Positions 35,974-45,253 of a stretch of DNA of 64,000 nucleotides are shown in pieces. The stretch's first letter is position 1; each line of letters starts with the position of its first letter. Origin of the DNA: Psychrobacillus psychrodurans (lineage in GTDB: Bacteria > Bacillota > Bacilli > Bacillales_A > Planococcaceae); the NCBI GenBank assembly GCA_900114885.1, contig FOUN01000005.1, positions 62,001 to 126,000 on the forward strand, read 5' to 3'. The position numbers were made by a program, and so were the translations under genes. Below the pieces are notes generated by a model that saw only the letters and a list, made by a program, of their open reading frames with translations, was not told the DNA's origin and searched no databases.

Positions 35974-36019
35974 GAAAACGTATTACCTCTCGATTTACCA
36001 ATATTTTTTATCGGATTAG

Positions 36020-36053
36020 AAAAAAAGAGTCGCTTACGCGCGACTCTCTTTTG
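36020..36053 (-). terminator. Terminator of the MHS transporter gene
   Basis: AGAGTCGC pairs with GCGACTCT around GCGTAA, followed by seven T on the minus strand. The upstream arm codes for the last residues of the transporter. Confidence 0.85.
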
Positions 36054-37344
36054 CTACAACTTTTCTGTTTATATCTTCTTGTTGACGACCTCGGTCCTTG
36101 ACAGCCCAAATTGCTACAAGAGAAATAAGTGCAGTAAAGATAATATAAATTGCCACTGGGACATAGGAATTATCGAATTTTGCTAGTAATGCAGTTGCAA
36201 CAAGTGGTGCTGTACCGCCCGCTACCGCAGCACCGATTTGATAACCTAATGTAACGCCTGTATATCGAACTTTTGCATCGAAAATTTCAGAGAACATAGT
36301 TCCAAGTACTGCTGTAATTGGTGCCCAGATGATTCCCAGTCCAATAACTGTTGCGATAATTAACATTGCCACTGAACCTTGGTGTATTAACCAGAAATAC
36401 GGAAATGCGTAAACGATCATACCTATTGATCCAGTAATATACAATTTCTTACGACCAACTTTATCTGACAAACTCCCCATAATAGGAATTAAAATTGTTG
36501 TAACTACAGTAGCAATCATAACTGCAGCTAACGTAGAAGATCGTGAGAATCCTAAATTGGTTGTAGCATACGATACTACAAACGTACCAAAAATATAAAA
36601 CGGTGCTGTTTCAACCACTTTTGCACCAATGGTAATTAATACTTCACGCCAGTAGTATCTTAGAGTTTCCACAATTGGTAACTTCGGAATTTCACCAGAT
36701 TCTTTTACCTTTTTAAATTCAGGCGTTTCATCAATACCTTTACGGATCCATAAACCAAATATAACTAATAGTGCACTTAAAATAAATGGCACACGCCAGC
36801 CCCATGTCATAAATGAGTTTTCAGGTAGTAAAGTCATGATCCATAATGCAAGAGTACCCATCATCATCCCAATAGTTACGCCCATTTGAGGAATACTACC
36901 AAAAAACCCTCTTTTTTCGGCTGGCGCATACTCTGTAGCTAAAAGTAGCGCACCTCCCCACTCGCCGCCAATCCCTAATCCTTGGATTAAACGTAGCGTA
37001 ATCAGTAAGATTGGTGCTGCTACACCAATTGCTTCATACGTTGGTAATAACCCCATTGCGAAAGTAGCAACTCCCATTAAGGTTAAAGTAATGACAAGTG
37101 TTTTTTTGCGCCCAATACGGTCACCAATGTGACTAAAAATTATCCCTCCGAATGGACGGATGAAAAAGGATAGAGCAAATGATGCATATGCTAATAAAAG
37201 TCCCACTGTCGGATCCTCATTGACAAAGAACAGTTGGTTAAATACGAGAGCCGCCATAGTTCCATACAGAAAATAGTCAAACCACTCGATAGAACTACCT
37301 ACTAAACTTGCAATTAAGATACGGTTTGTTTGTTTTTTATCCAT
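36034..37344 (-). CDS. MHS-family MFS transporter (metabolite:H+ symporter)
   Basis: A 436-residue carrier with 12 membrane helices. SLVGSSIEWFDYFLYGTMAALVFNQLFF at the N-terminus and the loop motif GDRIGRKKTLV near residue 75, LIQGLGIGGEWGGALLLATEYAP near 118 and the second-half GSLSDKVGRKKLY near 285 define the metabolite-H+ symporter family (ProP, KgtP, ShiA relatives). These import osmolytes, dicarboxylates or aromatic acids. Control by the XRE-cupin protein is predicted from the palindrome in its leader, so its substrate is probably that of the cyclodeaminase-like enzyme. The 3' end overlaps its terminator. Confidence 0.88.
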   Translation of the reverse strand: MDKKQTNRILIASLVGSSIEWFDYFLYGTMAALVFNQLFFVNEDPTVGLLLAYASFALSFFIRPFGGIIFSHIGDRIGRKKTLVITLTLMGVATFAMGLLPTYEAIGVAAPILLITLRLIQGLGIGGEWGGALLLATEYAPAEKRGFFGSIPQMGVTIGMMMGTLALWIMTLLPENSFMTWGWRVPFILSALLVIFGLWIRKGIDETPEFKKVKESGEIPKLPIVETLRYYWREVLITIGAKVVETAPFYIFGTFVVSYATTNLGFSRSSTLAAVMIATVVTTILIPIMGSLSDKVGRKKLYITGSIGMIVYAFPYFWLIHQGSVAMLIIATVIGLGIIWAPITAVLGTMFSEIFDAKVRYTGVTLGYQIGAAVAGGTAPLVATALLAKFDNSYVPVAIYIIFTALISLVAIWAVKDRGRQQEDINRKVVAKESRA

Positions 37345-37367
37345 TATAAACCTCCCCTTTTATAATT

Positions 37368-37428
37368 TTGAAGTGACACTTTAATTTATCACTAAAGTTA
37401 TTTTAAAACGTTATAAATTTTCTGTCAA
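37368..37428 (-). promoter_or_regulatory. Promoter and palindromic operator of the MHS transporter gene
   Basis: TTGACA (37423-37428), 17-base spacer, TAAAAT (37400-37405), then the palindrome TTGAAGTGACACTTTAA (plus strand, 37368-37384), perfect except at its centre, about ten bases after the predicted start. It matches the module before the cyclodeaminase-like gene. Confidence 0.82.
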
Positions 37429-37869
37429 TAAGTTTTCTAAATAATATAAAAATTCAGCATTCCTTTTGTTATAAATAAAAAGGCGTCATCCTCATACTTA
37501 ATACCCTAAATACTAAAAAGAGTAGTATTTAGGATGGTTTATACTCTTTAGTTAAGGGATAAAGCACTTAAAAATGATTCAATAAACATTTTATTCATGG
37601 AGAATTGTACGTTCGGTTCTATGAAATTACTTCTCCAGAGTTAAAAATTTAAAGATTCCTGTTATCAAACAAACCATACTTAAAAGCCCAAGTAATTCTA
37701 GCAACCTCTATTTGAAATTAATTTCTTCAGATACCATTACGTGTTCAAAAATCATAGGATTTGTTAAGTAGTATTGTTGCTTATCAAGTATAAATATGGG
37801 AAGATCCGATTGTATAAAGCTAAGCATTTTATGGTGAGTTCAATAAAGGAAGTCTTACTTTCAATATGA
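37429..37869. other. Gene-free spacer with one 10-bp inverted repeat
   Basis: CCTAAATACT (37505-37514) and AGTATTTAGG (37524-37533) form a clean hairpin without a T-tract. The rest is AT-rich and has no supported ORF. GTACGTTCGGTTC near 37610 recalls the end of group II introns but nothing else of an intron is present. Confidence 0.4.
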
Positions 37870-38385
37870 TTAATATTGTGTGGTTAGACGACTTTTAACT
37901 CTTTCGACCATTTCATGTTCTTCATCATGCATCCCGTCATAAAAGTCTTGAGTGTTCTCAATAAAATCATTAAAATCCATAGTAATAAAACGAGTTGCTT
38001 GCAGTACCTGACGTAAATCAGCAACATCTTCTTCTAACAATGAATGGGTGTACAAATAATTATATAAATAATCATGTATATCATTCATTCGATTTCTCCA
38101 TTCTTGATGTACCATATTCCCACTAAAAGTCAGACCCGTAATGTATTGTAACTGAACGGAAAGTTCGCTTAAATATTCTTCGTCTTCACTTGTTAAGGGT
38201 TTACTAAAGTCCCATTCGAGAAGCTCATCGACCGTATCCCTCAGTAAATAATTTGCGTAAAAGTATTGTTGACTCATTTGTTTTTCCAATTGGTTTACTT
38301 GTTCTTTTGCCGGGTTTACGAACCAAATAAATCCATACAAAGCTAGTACAACTAAGCCCCCTCCAAAATATTTCAACTTTACCAT
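37870..38385 (-). CDS. Membrane-anchored hypothetical protein (171 aa)
   Basis: One N-terminal membrane helix (about residues 4-22, YFGGGLVVLALYGFIWFV) followed by an acidic, fully helical region (about 25-171) rich in Glu/Asp/Tyr (QQYFYANYLLRDTVDELLEWD). It is probably anchored with the helical part outside. ATG at 38385 follows GGAGG by about nine bases; an earlier ATG at 38406 overlaps that site. No family recognised. The next gene downstream is far away and on the same strand. Confidence 0.65.
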   Translation of the reverse strand: MVKLKYFGGGLVVLALYGFIWFVNPAKEQVNQLEKQMSQQYFYANYLLRDTVDELLEWDFSKPLTSEDEEYLSELSVQLQYITGLTFSGNMVHQEWRNRMNDIHDYLYNYLYTHSLLEEDVADLRQVLQATRFITMDFNDFIENTQDFYDGMHDEEHEMVERVKSRLTTQY

Positions 38386-38464
38386 CCCATCAACCTCCAA
38401 AATCATAGTTTAATAAGAAAAAGAGATTCCTATTTCCACAAAACTGTTGCGTTAGTTTAATAAG

Positions 38465-38499
38465 AGAAAAAAGCTTTACTTCTTCATTGAAGTAAAGCA
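38465..38499 (-). terminator. Terminator after the decayed protease gene
   Basis: GCTTTACTTC pairs perfectly with GAAGTAAAGC, followed by six T on the minus strand. Confidence 0.85.
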
Positions 38500-38503
38500 C
38501 ATG

Positions 38504-38902
38504 CTAGTTAAATAATGGATAGACTTCACGTAAATAATTGGATATATCTTTTTCTTGTATACTTGCTATTTCTTTAAATGTTACTCCCTCTCCTAATATG
38601 TATTGCACGATTTCCCAACCTACAAAGTATGCTTCTCTTTCCCTGTTTGTTGTTCCACTCCCAAACGTAAACATTGTTACTATTTCAGAAGAAGAATCTT
38701 CTACGAATGGTAGTATCCCATAAATAATATCTGATTTATTTTCATAGCATGACTTTAGCCATCCTAAAATTGATGTTGTTAAATTGACTGTTAAATATGA
38801 TGGGAAAGCAGAGTCATTTAATTTATACAAACAATAAAAATTAAATGTATGATCAACAGATGCTGTAAAGAATATCTCAAACCATTCATAGAAGTACCAA
38901 TT
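38504..38902 (-). pseudogene. Remnant of a DUF2268-like zinc protease (N-terminus lost)
   Basis: The frame is open from a TAG at 38903 to the stop at 38504 but has no start codon with a ribosome site (first possible is a TTG at 38830). The upstream part reads ASVDHTFNFYCLYKLNDSAFP, where a zinc protease of this type would have HEFNH; the two metal-binding positions have changed (HTFNF). The end, AYFVGWEIVQYILGEGVTFKEIASI, resembles the C-terminal helix of DUF2268 (YjaZ-like) proteases. Interpreted as a truncated, inactive copy. Confidence 0.5.
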
Positions 38903-38924
38903 CTAATTAAACTTCTAAATAATA

Positions 38925-38957
38925 TAAAAAAGAGAAGTAACTTAATTTACTTCTCTG
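38925..38957 (-). terminator. Terminator of the YjdI-YjdJ pair
   Basis: AGAGAAGTAA pairs perfectly with TTACTTCTCT, followed by six T on the minus strand. Confidence 0.87.
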
Positions 38958-38969
38958 CTTTACAGGTTA

Positions 38970-39242
38970 TTAACCTACTAATTTTTGATATTCAGGATTC
39001 TTGTCAAACTCAGCTTTTGCAAAAGGACATAGTGGAGTTACATATAATTTTTCTTTTTTTGCATATTCAACAGCAGCTTTTACTAATTGTTGTCCTACAT
39101 TTTTTCCTCTTAAATGTTCTGCCACATGGGTATGATCTAATATAATTCTAGTTTCCCCTGCACGAACAAAATGGACTTCTGCTTCACTATTTTTCTCATC
39201 GCCAATATAAAATGACTGACTACCTTGTTTTATTTCCAGCAA
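38970..39242 (-). CDS. yjdJ: GNAT-type acetyltransferase, YjdJ-like (COG2388)
   Basis: A 90-residue minimal GNAT domain. ILDHTHVAEHLRGKNVGQQLVKAAVEYAKKEKLYVTPLCPFAKAEFDKNPEY is the diagnostic COG2388 pattern: acetyl-CoA loop RGKNVG and the Cys in PLCPFA. TTG start after GGAGGG. It follows the small ferredoxin-like gene by 13 bases, the same pairing as yjdI-yjdJ in enterobacteria, so the two probably work together; the acceptor is unknown. Confidence 0.85.
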   Translation of the reverse strand: MLEIKQGSQSFYIGDEKNSEAEVHFVRAGETRIILDHTHVAEHLRGKNVGQQLVKAAVEYAKKEKLYVTPLCPFAKAEFDKNPEYQKLVG

Positions 39243-39255
39243 GCTTATTCCCTCC

Positions 39256-39462
39256 TCACATTTCGTATTTTAATGCACCGCTTGGACATCTATTAATAAC
39301 TTCAGCCACTTTTTTAGCATCTACATTTTCAAGTGAAATCCAAGGCCTAGCTTTTACATTGAAAACTTCTGGTAATCCTTTAACACATTCAGCAGCGTGT
39401 TTACAAATATCTCCATCGAAATAGACTGTAATTTCTTCCCCTTTATACTCCCGGTAGCTCAT
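39256..39462 (-). CDS. yjdI: YjdI-type [4Fe-4S] mono-cluster protein
   Basis: A 68-residue Fer4_19-like protein with three visible cysteines (Cys of DICKHAAECVKG near 23 and 29, and NRCPSGAL near 60) that match the divergent cluster pattern of YjdI. The N-terminus YREYKGEEITVYFD is typical. ATG at 39462 uses GAGGTG. Forms an operon with the acetyltransferase. Confidence 0.85.
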   Translation of the reverse strand: MSYREYKGEEITVYFDGDICKHAAECVKGLPEVFNVKARPWISLENVDAKKVAEVINRCPSGALKYEM

Positions 39463-39538
39463 TTTATAACACCTCATTTTTTCTATATTTTATAGTAAAC
39501 TACAAATCAAATCAATTTGAGATTGCAAGAAAATTCTA

Positions 39539-40627
39539 TCAAGTTGTTAACTTAGCATAGATAACAAAAAATATAACTAGTTCTCCCATAATTAAAATAG
39601 TAGGTACTGTAAAGATTAGATTAATAATGAGAAAACCGAATAAAATACCTAAAAATAAACCTAAATGATAAACTTTTAGTCTTTGTTCCTTATGCCTATA
39701 TTGATGAAAAACAAATGAAGTTGATAAGAAGTAGAGTAATACTGATCCAAAAACAAAAAATAAAATAAAATAATAATTAACCTCATGTAAAAACAATAAT
39801 CTTATCGACGCTGCGATCATGCTCAAGGACATTAAAATGAATAGATGACCATAAATAATCATTTGACCCGCTGTTTTTTTAGATTTATCGACTTTCTTCT
39901 CCAAATTATCGAAGTATTGCCACCACATTGATATGATCAAAATAAATGAAACAAGAGTAAATAATATAGAATTCCAATCTCCTTGTTTCGGTTGGATTCC
40001 AGAAAGCGTACTAACTAGTGTTTCACCGAACAAAATGATAGTAAATAAACCAAATCGTTCTAATAAATGAGCTGTATTTGTAGGCACCTTCACTAATCGC
40101 TTCCGTCCAATAATTGGGATTAAAATATCCACAAAAATACCTGTATACAATATAAGATATCTAATCCATGAGTCAAAAAAGACGGAGCACAATGAAATTA
40201 TAATGCCAACCCAAAAGTATTTTCCAAAAAAGAGTGCAGCTTTCTTTCGAGTCCCTACTTCTGACCGTTGTACGACAAGATATTGAATTGCAATTAATGA
40301 CCTAAGCCCAATGTAACCTATTAAAAAAGATTTATAATACGAATCGAAATCTACCGACAAACTCGCAATCATTACTAGCGCAAAGAACATTTGAAGAATT
40401 AAAAATATACGGTGATGAAATAAATCTTCCCCAAAACGATTGATAAACATCGTCTGTCCTACCCAAGCCCACCAGATGGGAATAAAAATCAATACAAATT
40501 TTAATAAATAGTCTGAATGGATATACCCATTTTCAACATGAAGCAAAACATGAGTTGCAGTAGCAATGGCAGCTACAATTAGCAAATCATAAAATAACTC
40601 TAGCCAACTAACCTTTTTTTCTTCCAT
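39539..40627 (-). CDS. LtrA-family membrane protein
   Basis: A 362-residue protein with about eleven membrane helices. EEKKVSWLELFYDLLIVAAI at the start and ERFGLFTIILFGETLV near residue 188 are the two signature blocks of the low-temperature-requirement A family. Function is unclear despite the name from Listeria. Two starts are possible, TTG at 40639 or ATG at 40627; neither has a strong site and I use the ATG. No terminator is seen directly after it. Confidence 0.87.
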   Translation of the reverse strand: MEEKKVSWLELFYDLLIVAAIATATHVLLHVENGYIHSDYLLKFVLIFIPIWWAWVGQTMFINRFGEDLFHHRIFLILQMFFALVMIASLSVDFDSYYKSFLIGYIGLRSLIAIQYLVVQRSEVGTRKKAALFFGKYFWVGIIISLCSVFFDSWIRYLILYTGIFVDILIPIIGRKRLVKVPTNTAHLLERFGLFTIILFGETLVSTLSGIQPKQGDWNSILFTLVSFILIISMWWQYFDNLEKKVDKSKKTAGQMIIYGHLFILMSLSMIAASIRLLFLHEVNYYFILFFVFGSVLLYFLSTSFVFHQYRHKEQRLKVYHLGLFLGILFGFLIINLIFTVPTILIMGELVIFFVIYAKLTT

Positions 40628-40872
40628 CTTATGTACCAAATCCTATCTTAATAGATTATTAGATTTTATTTCACTTTTAAAAAGGATATTTATATTCTCG
40701 AAAAACCTCCTATTAGATGAATAAGCTTCTTATCTTTTATTACACAATATAGTTGAACGCCAGTATCACATTCCGGATGTATCCTCTCTCTCCTCCTTCT
40801 GTATTTACCTATCATTATTTGATAAAGTTTAGTAGAATCGAATATTGTCGTATTCTTATAGGAGGTATAACT

Positions 40873-41598
40873 TTGGAAAATTTCTATGTATATATTTTTA
40901 TTATACTCGTGGCATCCATTTTACAAACAAGTACTGGATTTGGATTTTCGATTTTAGCCACACCGTTTTTATTGATGATATTTAACCCTCATGAAGCTAT
41001 CCAAATAAATATTATCCTTTCATTAATTATCTCTTGTGCTTTAATAATGAAAATTAAGAAGGATATAGATAAACATTTATTGAAAAAGTTGGTTTTAGGA
41101 AGCATTATTGGTATTCCATTTGGTGGGTTAATTTATATATCTATTGATATTAGTACTTTTAAAATAGTCATTAGTATCATTTTATTGATCTTAACTTTGT
41201 TGCTAATTTTAAATATTAGTTTTAAATCAACTACAGTAAGAGATTATATTATTGGTGGATTATCTGGTCTCTTAACAATAAGTATTGGTATGCCGGGACC
41301 ACCATTATTGATATATTTTGCTGGAACAAAATCAGTAAAAGAAAGAACAAGAGCCACAACACTAGCATTCTATTTATTTATATATTTCATTAGTCTAATT
41401 TCTCAGATGTTTTTAGCTGGAACAGATATGATTATTTGGCGCTCAAGCTTATATGCTATTCCTGTTGTATTTATAGGATTGATAATAGGACAAGTTCTAT
41501 TTAAACATCTCAATCAAAAAGCATTTAGGATTTTCACGTATATCCTCTTAGGGTGTACTGGGATTTTCTTATTATTAGATAGTATCTTATATCGTTGA
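40873..41598 (+). CDS. TauE/SafE-family (COG0730) anion exporter
   Basis: A 241-residue membrane protein with about eight helices in two repeats: ILQTSTGFGFSILATPFLLMIF near residue 18 and GGLSGLLTISIGMPGPPLLIYFAG near 140, the twin glycine-rich motifs of the TauE/SafE family, often linked to sulfite or sulfonate export. The TTG at 40873 follows GGAGG at 40861-40865; the frame is open about 40 codons earlier but without a site. Monocistronic. Confidence 0.87.
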   Translation: MENFYVYIFIILVASILQTSTGFGFSILATPFLLMIFNPHEAIQINIILSLIISCALIMKIKKDIDKHLLKKLVLGSIIGIPFGGLIYISIDISTFKIVISIILLILTLLLILNISFKSTTVRDYIIGGLSGLLTISIGMPGPPLLIYFAGTKSVKERTRATTLAFYLFIYFISLISQMFLAGTDMIIWRSSLYAIPVVFIGLIIGQVLFKHLNQKAFRIFTYILLGCTGIFLLLDSILYR

Positions 41599-41717
41599 CA
41601 TAACGGAAATTGGAGTTCTAAATCAGTACATTATTGCATGAACTAATTCTATTTTTCATTAACAAGTATTCACAAATTATAATCTGTTCCACGTATCTCC
41701 TTACTGTCTGGGCATTT

Positions 41718-41837
41718 CTAATAATACCTAAAGAGAGTTGTGCCCACGGGATTAAAGGTTGCTATAATGCCTAGTACAATAAGTATGGCCGTAATTATTA
41801 AAACAGCATATAAAGTTACTTTTACTTTTATGGGCAT
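41718..41837 (-). CDS. Small single-span membrane protein (39 aa)
   Basis: Frame of 39 codons: MPIKVKVTLYAVLIITAIL, continuing as one hydrophobic helix and ending TLFRYY. GGAGTG lies about six bases before the ATG, and the basic N-terminus plus one helix gives a typical small membrane protein. No family recognised. Too short to be sure from the sequence alone. Confidence 0.5.
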   Translation of the reverse strand: MPIKVKVTLYAVLIITAILIVLGIIATFNPVGTTLFRYY

Positions 41838-41915
41838 ATAGCTCACTCCTTCCTCTTTTAATTATGGCTGTTTTCTTAAATATATATATGGTTTTACCCT
41901 TTCAGGCAGCCACAT

Positions 41916-41944
41916 GTTTAACTAATGCACGCCGTTAGTTGAAC
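41916..41944. repeat. Short inverted repeat, TTAACTAA/TTAGTTGAA family, copy 1
   Basis: GTTTAACTAA (41916-41925) and TTAGTTGAAC (41935-41944) around TGCACGCCG. Related copies lie at 46532 and 46930, with a half copy near 42865. All fall between genes of the accessory stretch. Confidence 0.6.
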
Positions 41945-41954
41945 AAAGTACTCT

Positions 41955-42797
41955 TTATACGGTTTTTAGAGCAAGCTTGACCGAAGTATTTATTTGCTCT
42001 TTAAACACACCATTGTTATCAATAGTTAATAATTCATCTTTTAAATGTTCCTCGAATAAATCAACTTTTTCTCCTAGAAATCGTTTAGCACCAAAAGAAG
42101 TAGAATAGTGATTTCCGATTATAGAGTCCAATGTCCATATCTGCTCATATGAAGGTAGTTGATGAATTTCTAGTTCGAACTTTGATCTTGATATAATTTC
42201 CTCATGGCTAACTGTTGGATGACTGTATGTAATATTACCTGCTCTTCTTTCATTCCCATACCACTGTTTTACAACCTCTTGAACTGTCTGTTGCCAAGGT
42301 AGAAGTACTTCATTAGGAGAGTAATTATCTATAATAGCTATCCCCCCACCATCAACTATCATTTCGTATAAACTATCAAGAACCCGTGGCCTATCCATCC
42401 AGTGAAATGCCTTTGCAATAGTTACAAGTCTGAAGGTCATGTTATTATTACGTTTATACTCTTCCACATCACCAATTAACCACTCTGTATTTTTACCTCT
42501 AATTTCCTTACTGATTCTTTCAGCCTCCTGAATCATCTCAGGCTCACTATCCAACCCTACTACTTGTTCAAACCAATCAGAGAACCTTAGTGATAATCGC
42601 CCATCGCCACAACCTAAATCTAGCATGTTGCCATTCCCATCTAGAGAAAACTTAAATCTTAAATATCTAATTAAAGCTGAAGAATATAATGGTCTATATC
42701 GTGAATAATACCAAGCTGTACCTTTAAATAAATTATCCCCATAATCTTTCATTGAAAAATCCCCCTCAATTAAGCTCTCCAAGTCTTCTAGCTTCAT
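41955..42797 (-). CDS. Class I SAM-dependent methyltransferase
   Basis: A 280-residue methyltransferase. Motif I MLDLGCGDGRLSLRF near residue 58, the acidic post-I GLDSEPEMI near 80, motif II region LIGDVEEY near 105, and AKAFHWMDRPRVLDSLYEMIVDGGGIAI near 128. The N-terminal WYYSRYRPLYSS is common in Bacillus ubiE/tam-like enzymes of unknown acceptor. AGGAG precedes the ATG. Isolated in the accessory stretch. Confidence 0.85.
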   Translation of the reverse strand: MKLEDLESLIEGDFSMKDYGDNLFKGTAWYYSRYRPLYSSALIRYLRFKFSLDGNGNMLDLGCGDGRLSLRFSDWFEQVVGLDSEPEMIQEAERISKEIRGKNTEWLIGDVEEYKRNNNMTFRLVTIAKAFHWMDRPRVLDSLYEMIVDGGGIAIIDNYSPNEVLLPWQQTVQEVVKQWYGNERRAGNITYSHPTVSHEEIISRSKFELEIHQLPSYEQIWTLDSIIGNHYSTSFGAKRFLGEKVDLFEEHLKDELLTIDNNGVFKEQINTSVKLALKTV

Positions 42798-42946
42798 AGT
42801 AAATTGCTCCTAACATTCTTACGTCTACTCTAAAAGCAGTATCTTTAGCCATAAAGGTAGCCAATTGTTCAACTAAACACCCCCTAGCGATAAACATTAA
42901 GAGTATCGATAAAACAAAAGAGATTTAAGGAGATACAAAAAAGATA

Positions 42947-44941
42947 TCACTTCAGCCTATTAAAAACGCGACTATAATCACGTGGAAAAGTTGTTTTTTT
43001 CGTCAATACTTCTGTTTTTTCATTTACCATTAATGTCTTTCTATTTTGTTTCTTTTCCGGAACTTTTATCGAGTCTTTGGTTGCTATTCCTTCTGCTAAC
43101 TTATTAAAACAATATATCAATAGCATAAATACAAAAATAGGAGGAATAATCATCCAATATTGCTTCGTCATAAATACTTCCCTTGAAATAGAAATCATTC
43201 CTGATAGTTCATATATTTCGGGAACTAAACGCCAAGGAGAGTCTGGATAACGTCTTGCACCCCCAACAAAAATAGATAATATACCTAAATGGACAAACAT
43301 TTGTAGAACTTGAACCATATGTTGTGTCCAATACAATAAAAGCTTATTCCATAATTGGGGGTTCAAATGTTTGATAATAATCCAAATGAGAGAGCCCCCC
43401 ATAACCACCGAGCTTTGTACATACTCCTTTTTCAGTGCATCATTCATTTCATTTCCAATGAGGCTAGTTGTTACCGGTAATACAATAACGGACATGATCA
43501 TTATTTGAATAAATAATCTTTCCCCAAGAGTTGTATCCCAGGTTCCCGTAGAAGTGGTCAAGACTGGTGCAAGCAAAATAAACACTAGTAATGTCAGAGG
43601 TAAAAAGTGCATACCATCAGCTATAGAGTTGATAATTTTTCTGCCTTTTCCGTTTAAAAAGAAAACATATATAACCCCAAAGACATATCCAACTACTACA
43701 CGAATGGTCGCAATAATCAATGTTAAGAGAATTGTATACTTAATACCAACTAATAGCTGTTGGAGTATAGAATAGCCATATGTGTCTGTACCGAATATCA
43801 TGTTTGAAGAAGGTGGGTGTGGAGCTCTACTCACAATTTTTCCTGTTTCATTATAGACAAAATTAACCTGTTCAATATGATCATCATATATAAAGAAATA
43901 TCCAAGGCTTATTGTTAACAAGGTTAATAAAATGAACAGTGGAGTCTTATAGATAAAATTATTAAAAGGATTGAGTTTTACCTTAAAACTCTTTTTATAT
44001 TTCACAAGGTAGATAGATTTCCATTGTTTTTTGTCTAATAAAGGCACCTGCATTTTCTCAAAAAGTGCATTTCGCTCCATTTCCTTCTTATTTACTATTC
44101 TTTCTCCTATTTGATAAAAAATATAAAATGGAGTGAAAATGGAAATTAATATAAAGGTTATACCCTTTGGACTAAAATCATTGAGTAAATAGTAGAGAAT
44201 TCCTTGAATACCAAAAAGATGTTCAATAATTAATAATGAAGATAAAGTAAGCCAAACGATTGATTTTGATTGATGATAGATACTTTTTAAGACATTTGAC
44301 GTACAATGTCTTATCAAAATTTCCATTTTCGATAACCCTTTAGATTTTGCCAGCGCTACATAAGACTGCTCTATCTCTTCCGCGAACAGTGCTACGAAAA
44401 GTTTGTAAAATAGTATAGTCGGCACAATAGATAAGCAGAGAATAGGTGCAACGTAAACTACCTCTCCACCTAAACTATAAAAAGATACAAAACGGTAGCC
44501 AGTAATTAAATAAACCTGTACCACAGCAATTTGAAAAATAAATATGTAAGAGAAATCAGGAATGGCTATTAAAAGTTCAGAAAAATGTGACATAACTCTT
44601 TTAAATGGTCCTTTGCTAATTGTCGTCATTACAGCAAAAAAGAACGATACGAATAGAGACAATAATAAAGCAAGAACTAATATTGCCATAGAGTATAGAT
44701 ATGGCCCATTAAAGTAACTACTTAAAGAAAACGGAATCATTTCCATTGTTGTTATCTCTAAGTAACTGAGATGCCATTCAGCAGGGGTTATCAAAGCCTT
44801 ACATACACTACCAAACTCTTTAAAAAACAATTTAAAATTGAGAAGATTTCCTAGAGTAAAGAGAATTGGTGCACAACTCAATAAAATAATCCCAACGACA
44901 CCCAGTATATACTTTTGTATGGACAGACTTAAAATTTTCAT
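42947..44941 (-). CDS. Fused two-domain ABC permease (DppB-DppC-like)
   Basis: A 664-residue membrane protein that joins two peptide/nickel-type permease halves. The first half (about 1-300) has the coupling loop EIEQSYVALAKSKGLSKMEILIRH near 195; the second (about 330-615) has HPPSSNMIFGTDTYGYSILQQLLVG near 365, the usual DppC entry, and the loop NDALKKEYVQSSVVMGGSLIW near 505. A Lys-rich linker separates them. Normally these are two genes with ATPases and a binding protein alongside; here none is in the window. It may be an orphan or use ATPases encoded elsewhere. Confidence 0.82.
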   Translation of the reverse strand: MKILSLSIQKYILGVVGIILLSCAPILFTLGNLLNFKLFFKEFGSVCKALITPAEWHLSYLEITTMEMIPFSLSSYFNGPYLYSMAILVLALLLSLFVSFFFAVMTTISKGPFKRVMSHFSELLIAIPDFSYIFIFQIAVVQVYLITGYRFVSFYSLGGEVVYVAPILCLSIVPTILFYKLFVALFAEEIEQSYVALAKSKGLSKMEILIRHCTSNVLKSIYHQSKSIVWLTLSSLLIIEHLFGIQGILYYLLNDFSPKGITFILISIFTPFYIFYQIGERIVNKKEMERNALFEKMQVPLLDKKQWKSIYLVKYKKSFKVKLNPFNNFIYKTPLFILLTLLTISLGYFFIYDDHIEQVNFVYNETGKIVSRAPHPPSSNMIFGTDTYGYSILQQLLVGIKYTILLTLIIATIRVVVGYVFGVIYVFFLNGKGRKIINSIADGMHFLPLTLLVFILLAPVLTTSTGTWDTTLGERLFIQIMIMSVIVLPVTTSLIGNEMNDALKKEYVQSSVVMGGSLIWIIIKHLNPQLWNKLLLYWTQHMVQVLQMFVHLGILSIFVGGARRYPDSPWRLVPEIYELSGMISISREVFMTKQYWMIIPPIFVFMLLIYCFNKLAEGIATKDSIKVPEKKQNRKTLMVNEKTEVLTKKTTFPRDYSRVFNRLK

Positions 44942-45253
44942 AATTCCCCCTTAAATCATTGATTAAATTTCTCTGTATTGTTTTAATACGCTAGATTTAT
45001 AGGGAAGTTTCAAGTTAAATTGAATATTCTGTACTTTAATTTATTTTGAACTGTTTGAAGATACTAGTCATACAGATAATTTTGTTTGAAACTTGAAATT
45101 GTATGTAGGTTCTTTTTGGTAGGAACTATAATTCCTAAATGAAGCTTGCCTACAGCTGCATATTAAATTTACTGCTGTCTTAAGGCTTGTTGATCATTAA
45201 CACAGCGAGGGGTACCAAAACTGCTGCTTAGCTAAATTCTCATTTAATTAATA
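44942..45253. other. Gene-free spacer with scattered inverted repeats
   Basis: TTTCAAGTT near 45008 and AACTTGAAA near 45092 are complementary over nine bases. TAGGAACTATAATTCCTA near 45120 is a local palindrome. No supported ORF, no clear promoter or T-tailed terminator. Confidence 0.4.

Noticed and set aside
37600-37625. GTACGTTCGGTTC resembling a group II intron 3' end
   Set aside because: No intron-encoded protein, no domain V hairpin and no matching 5' end nearby.
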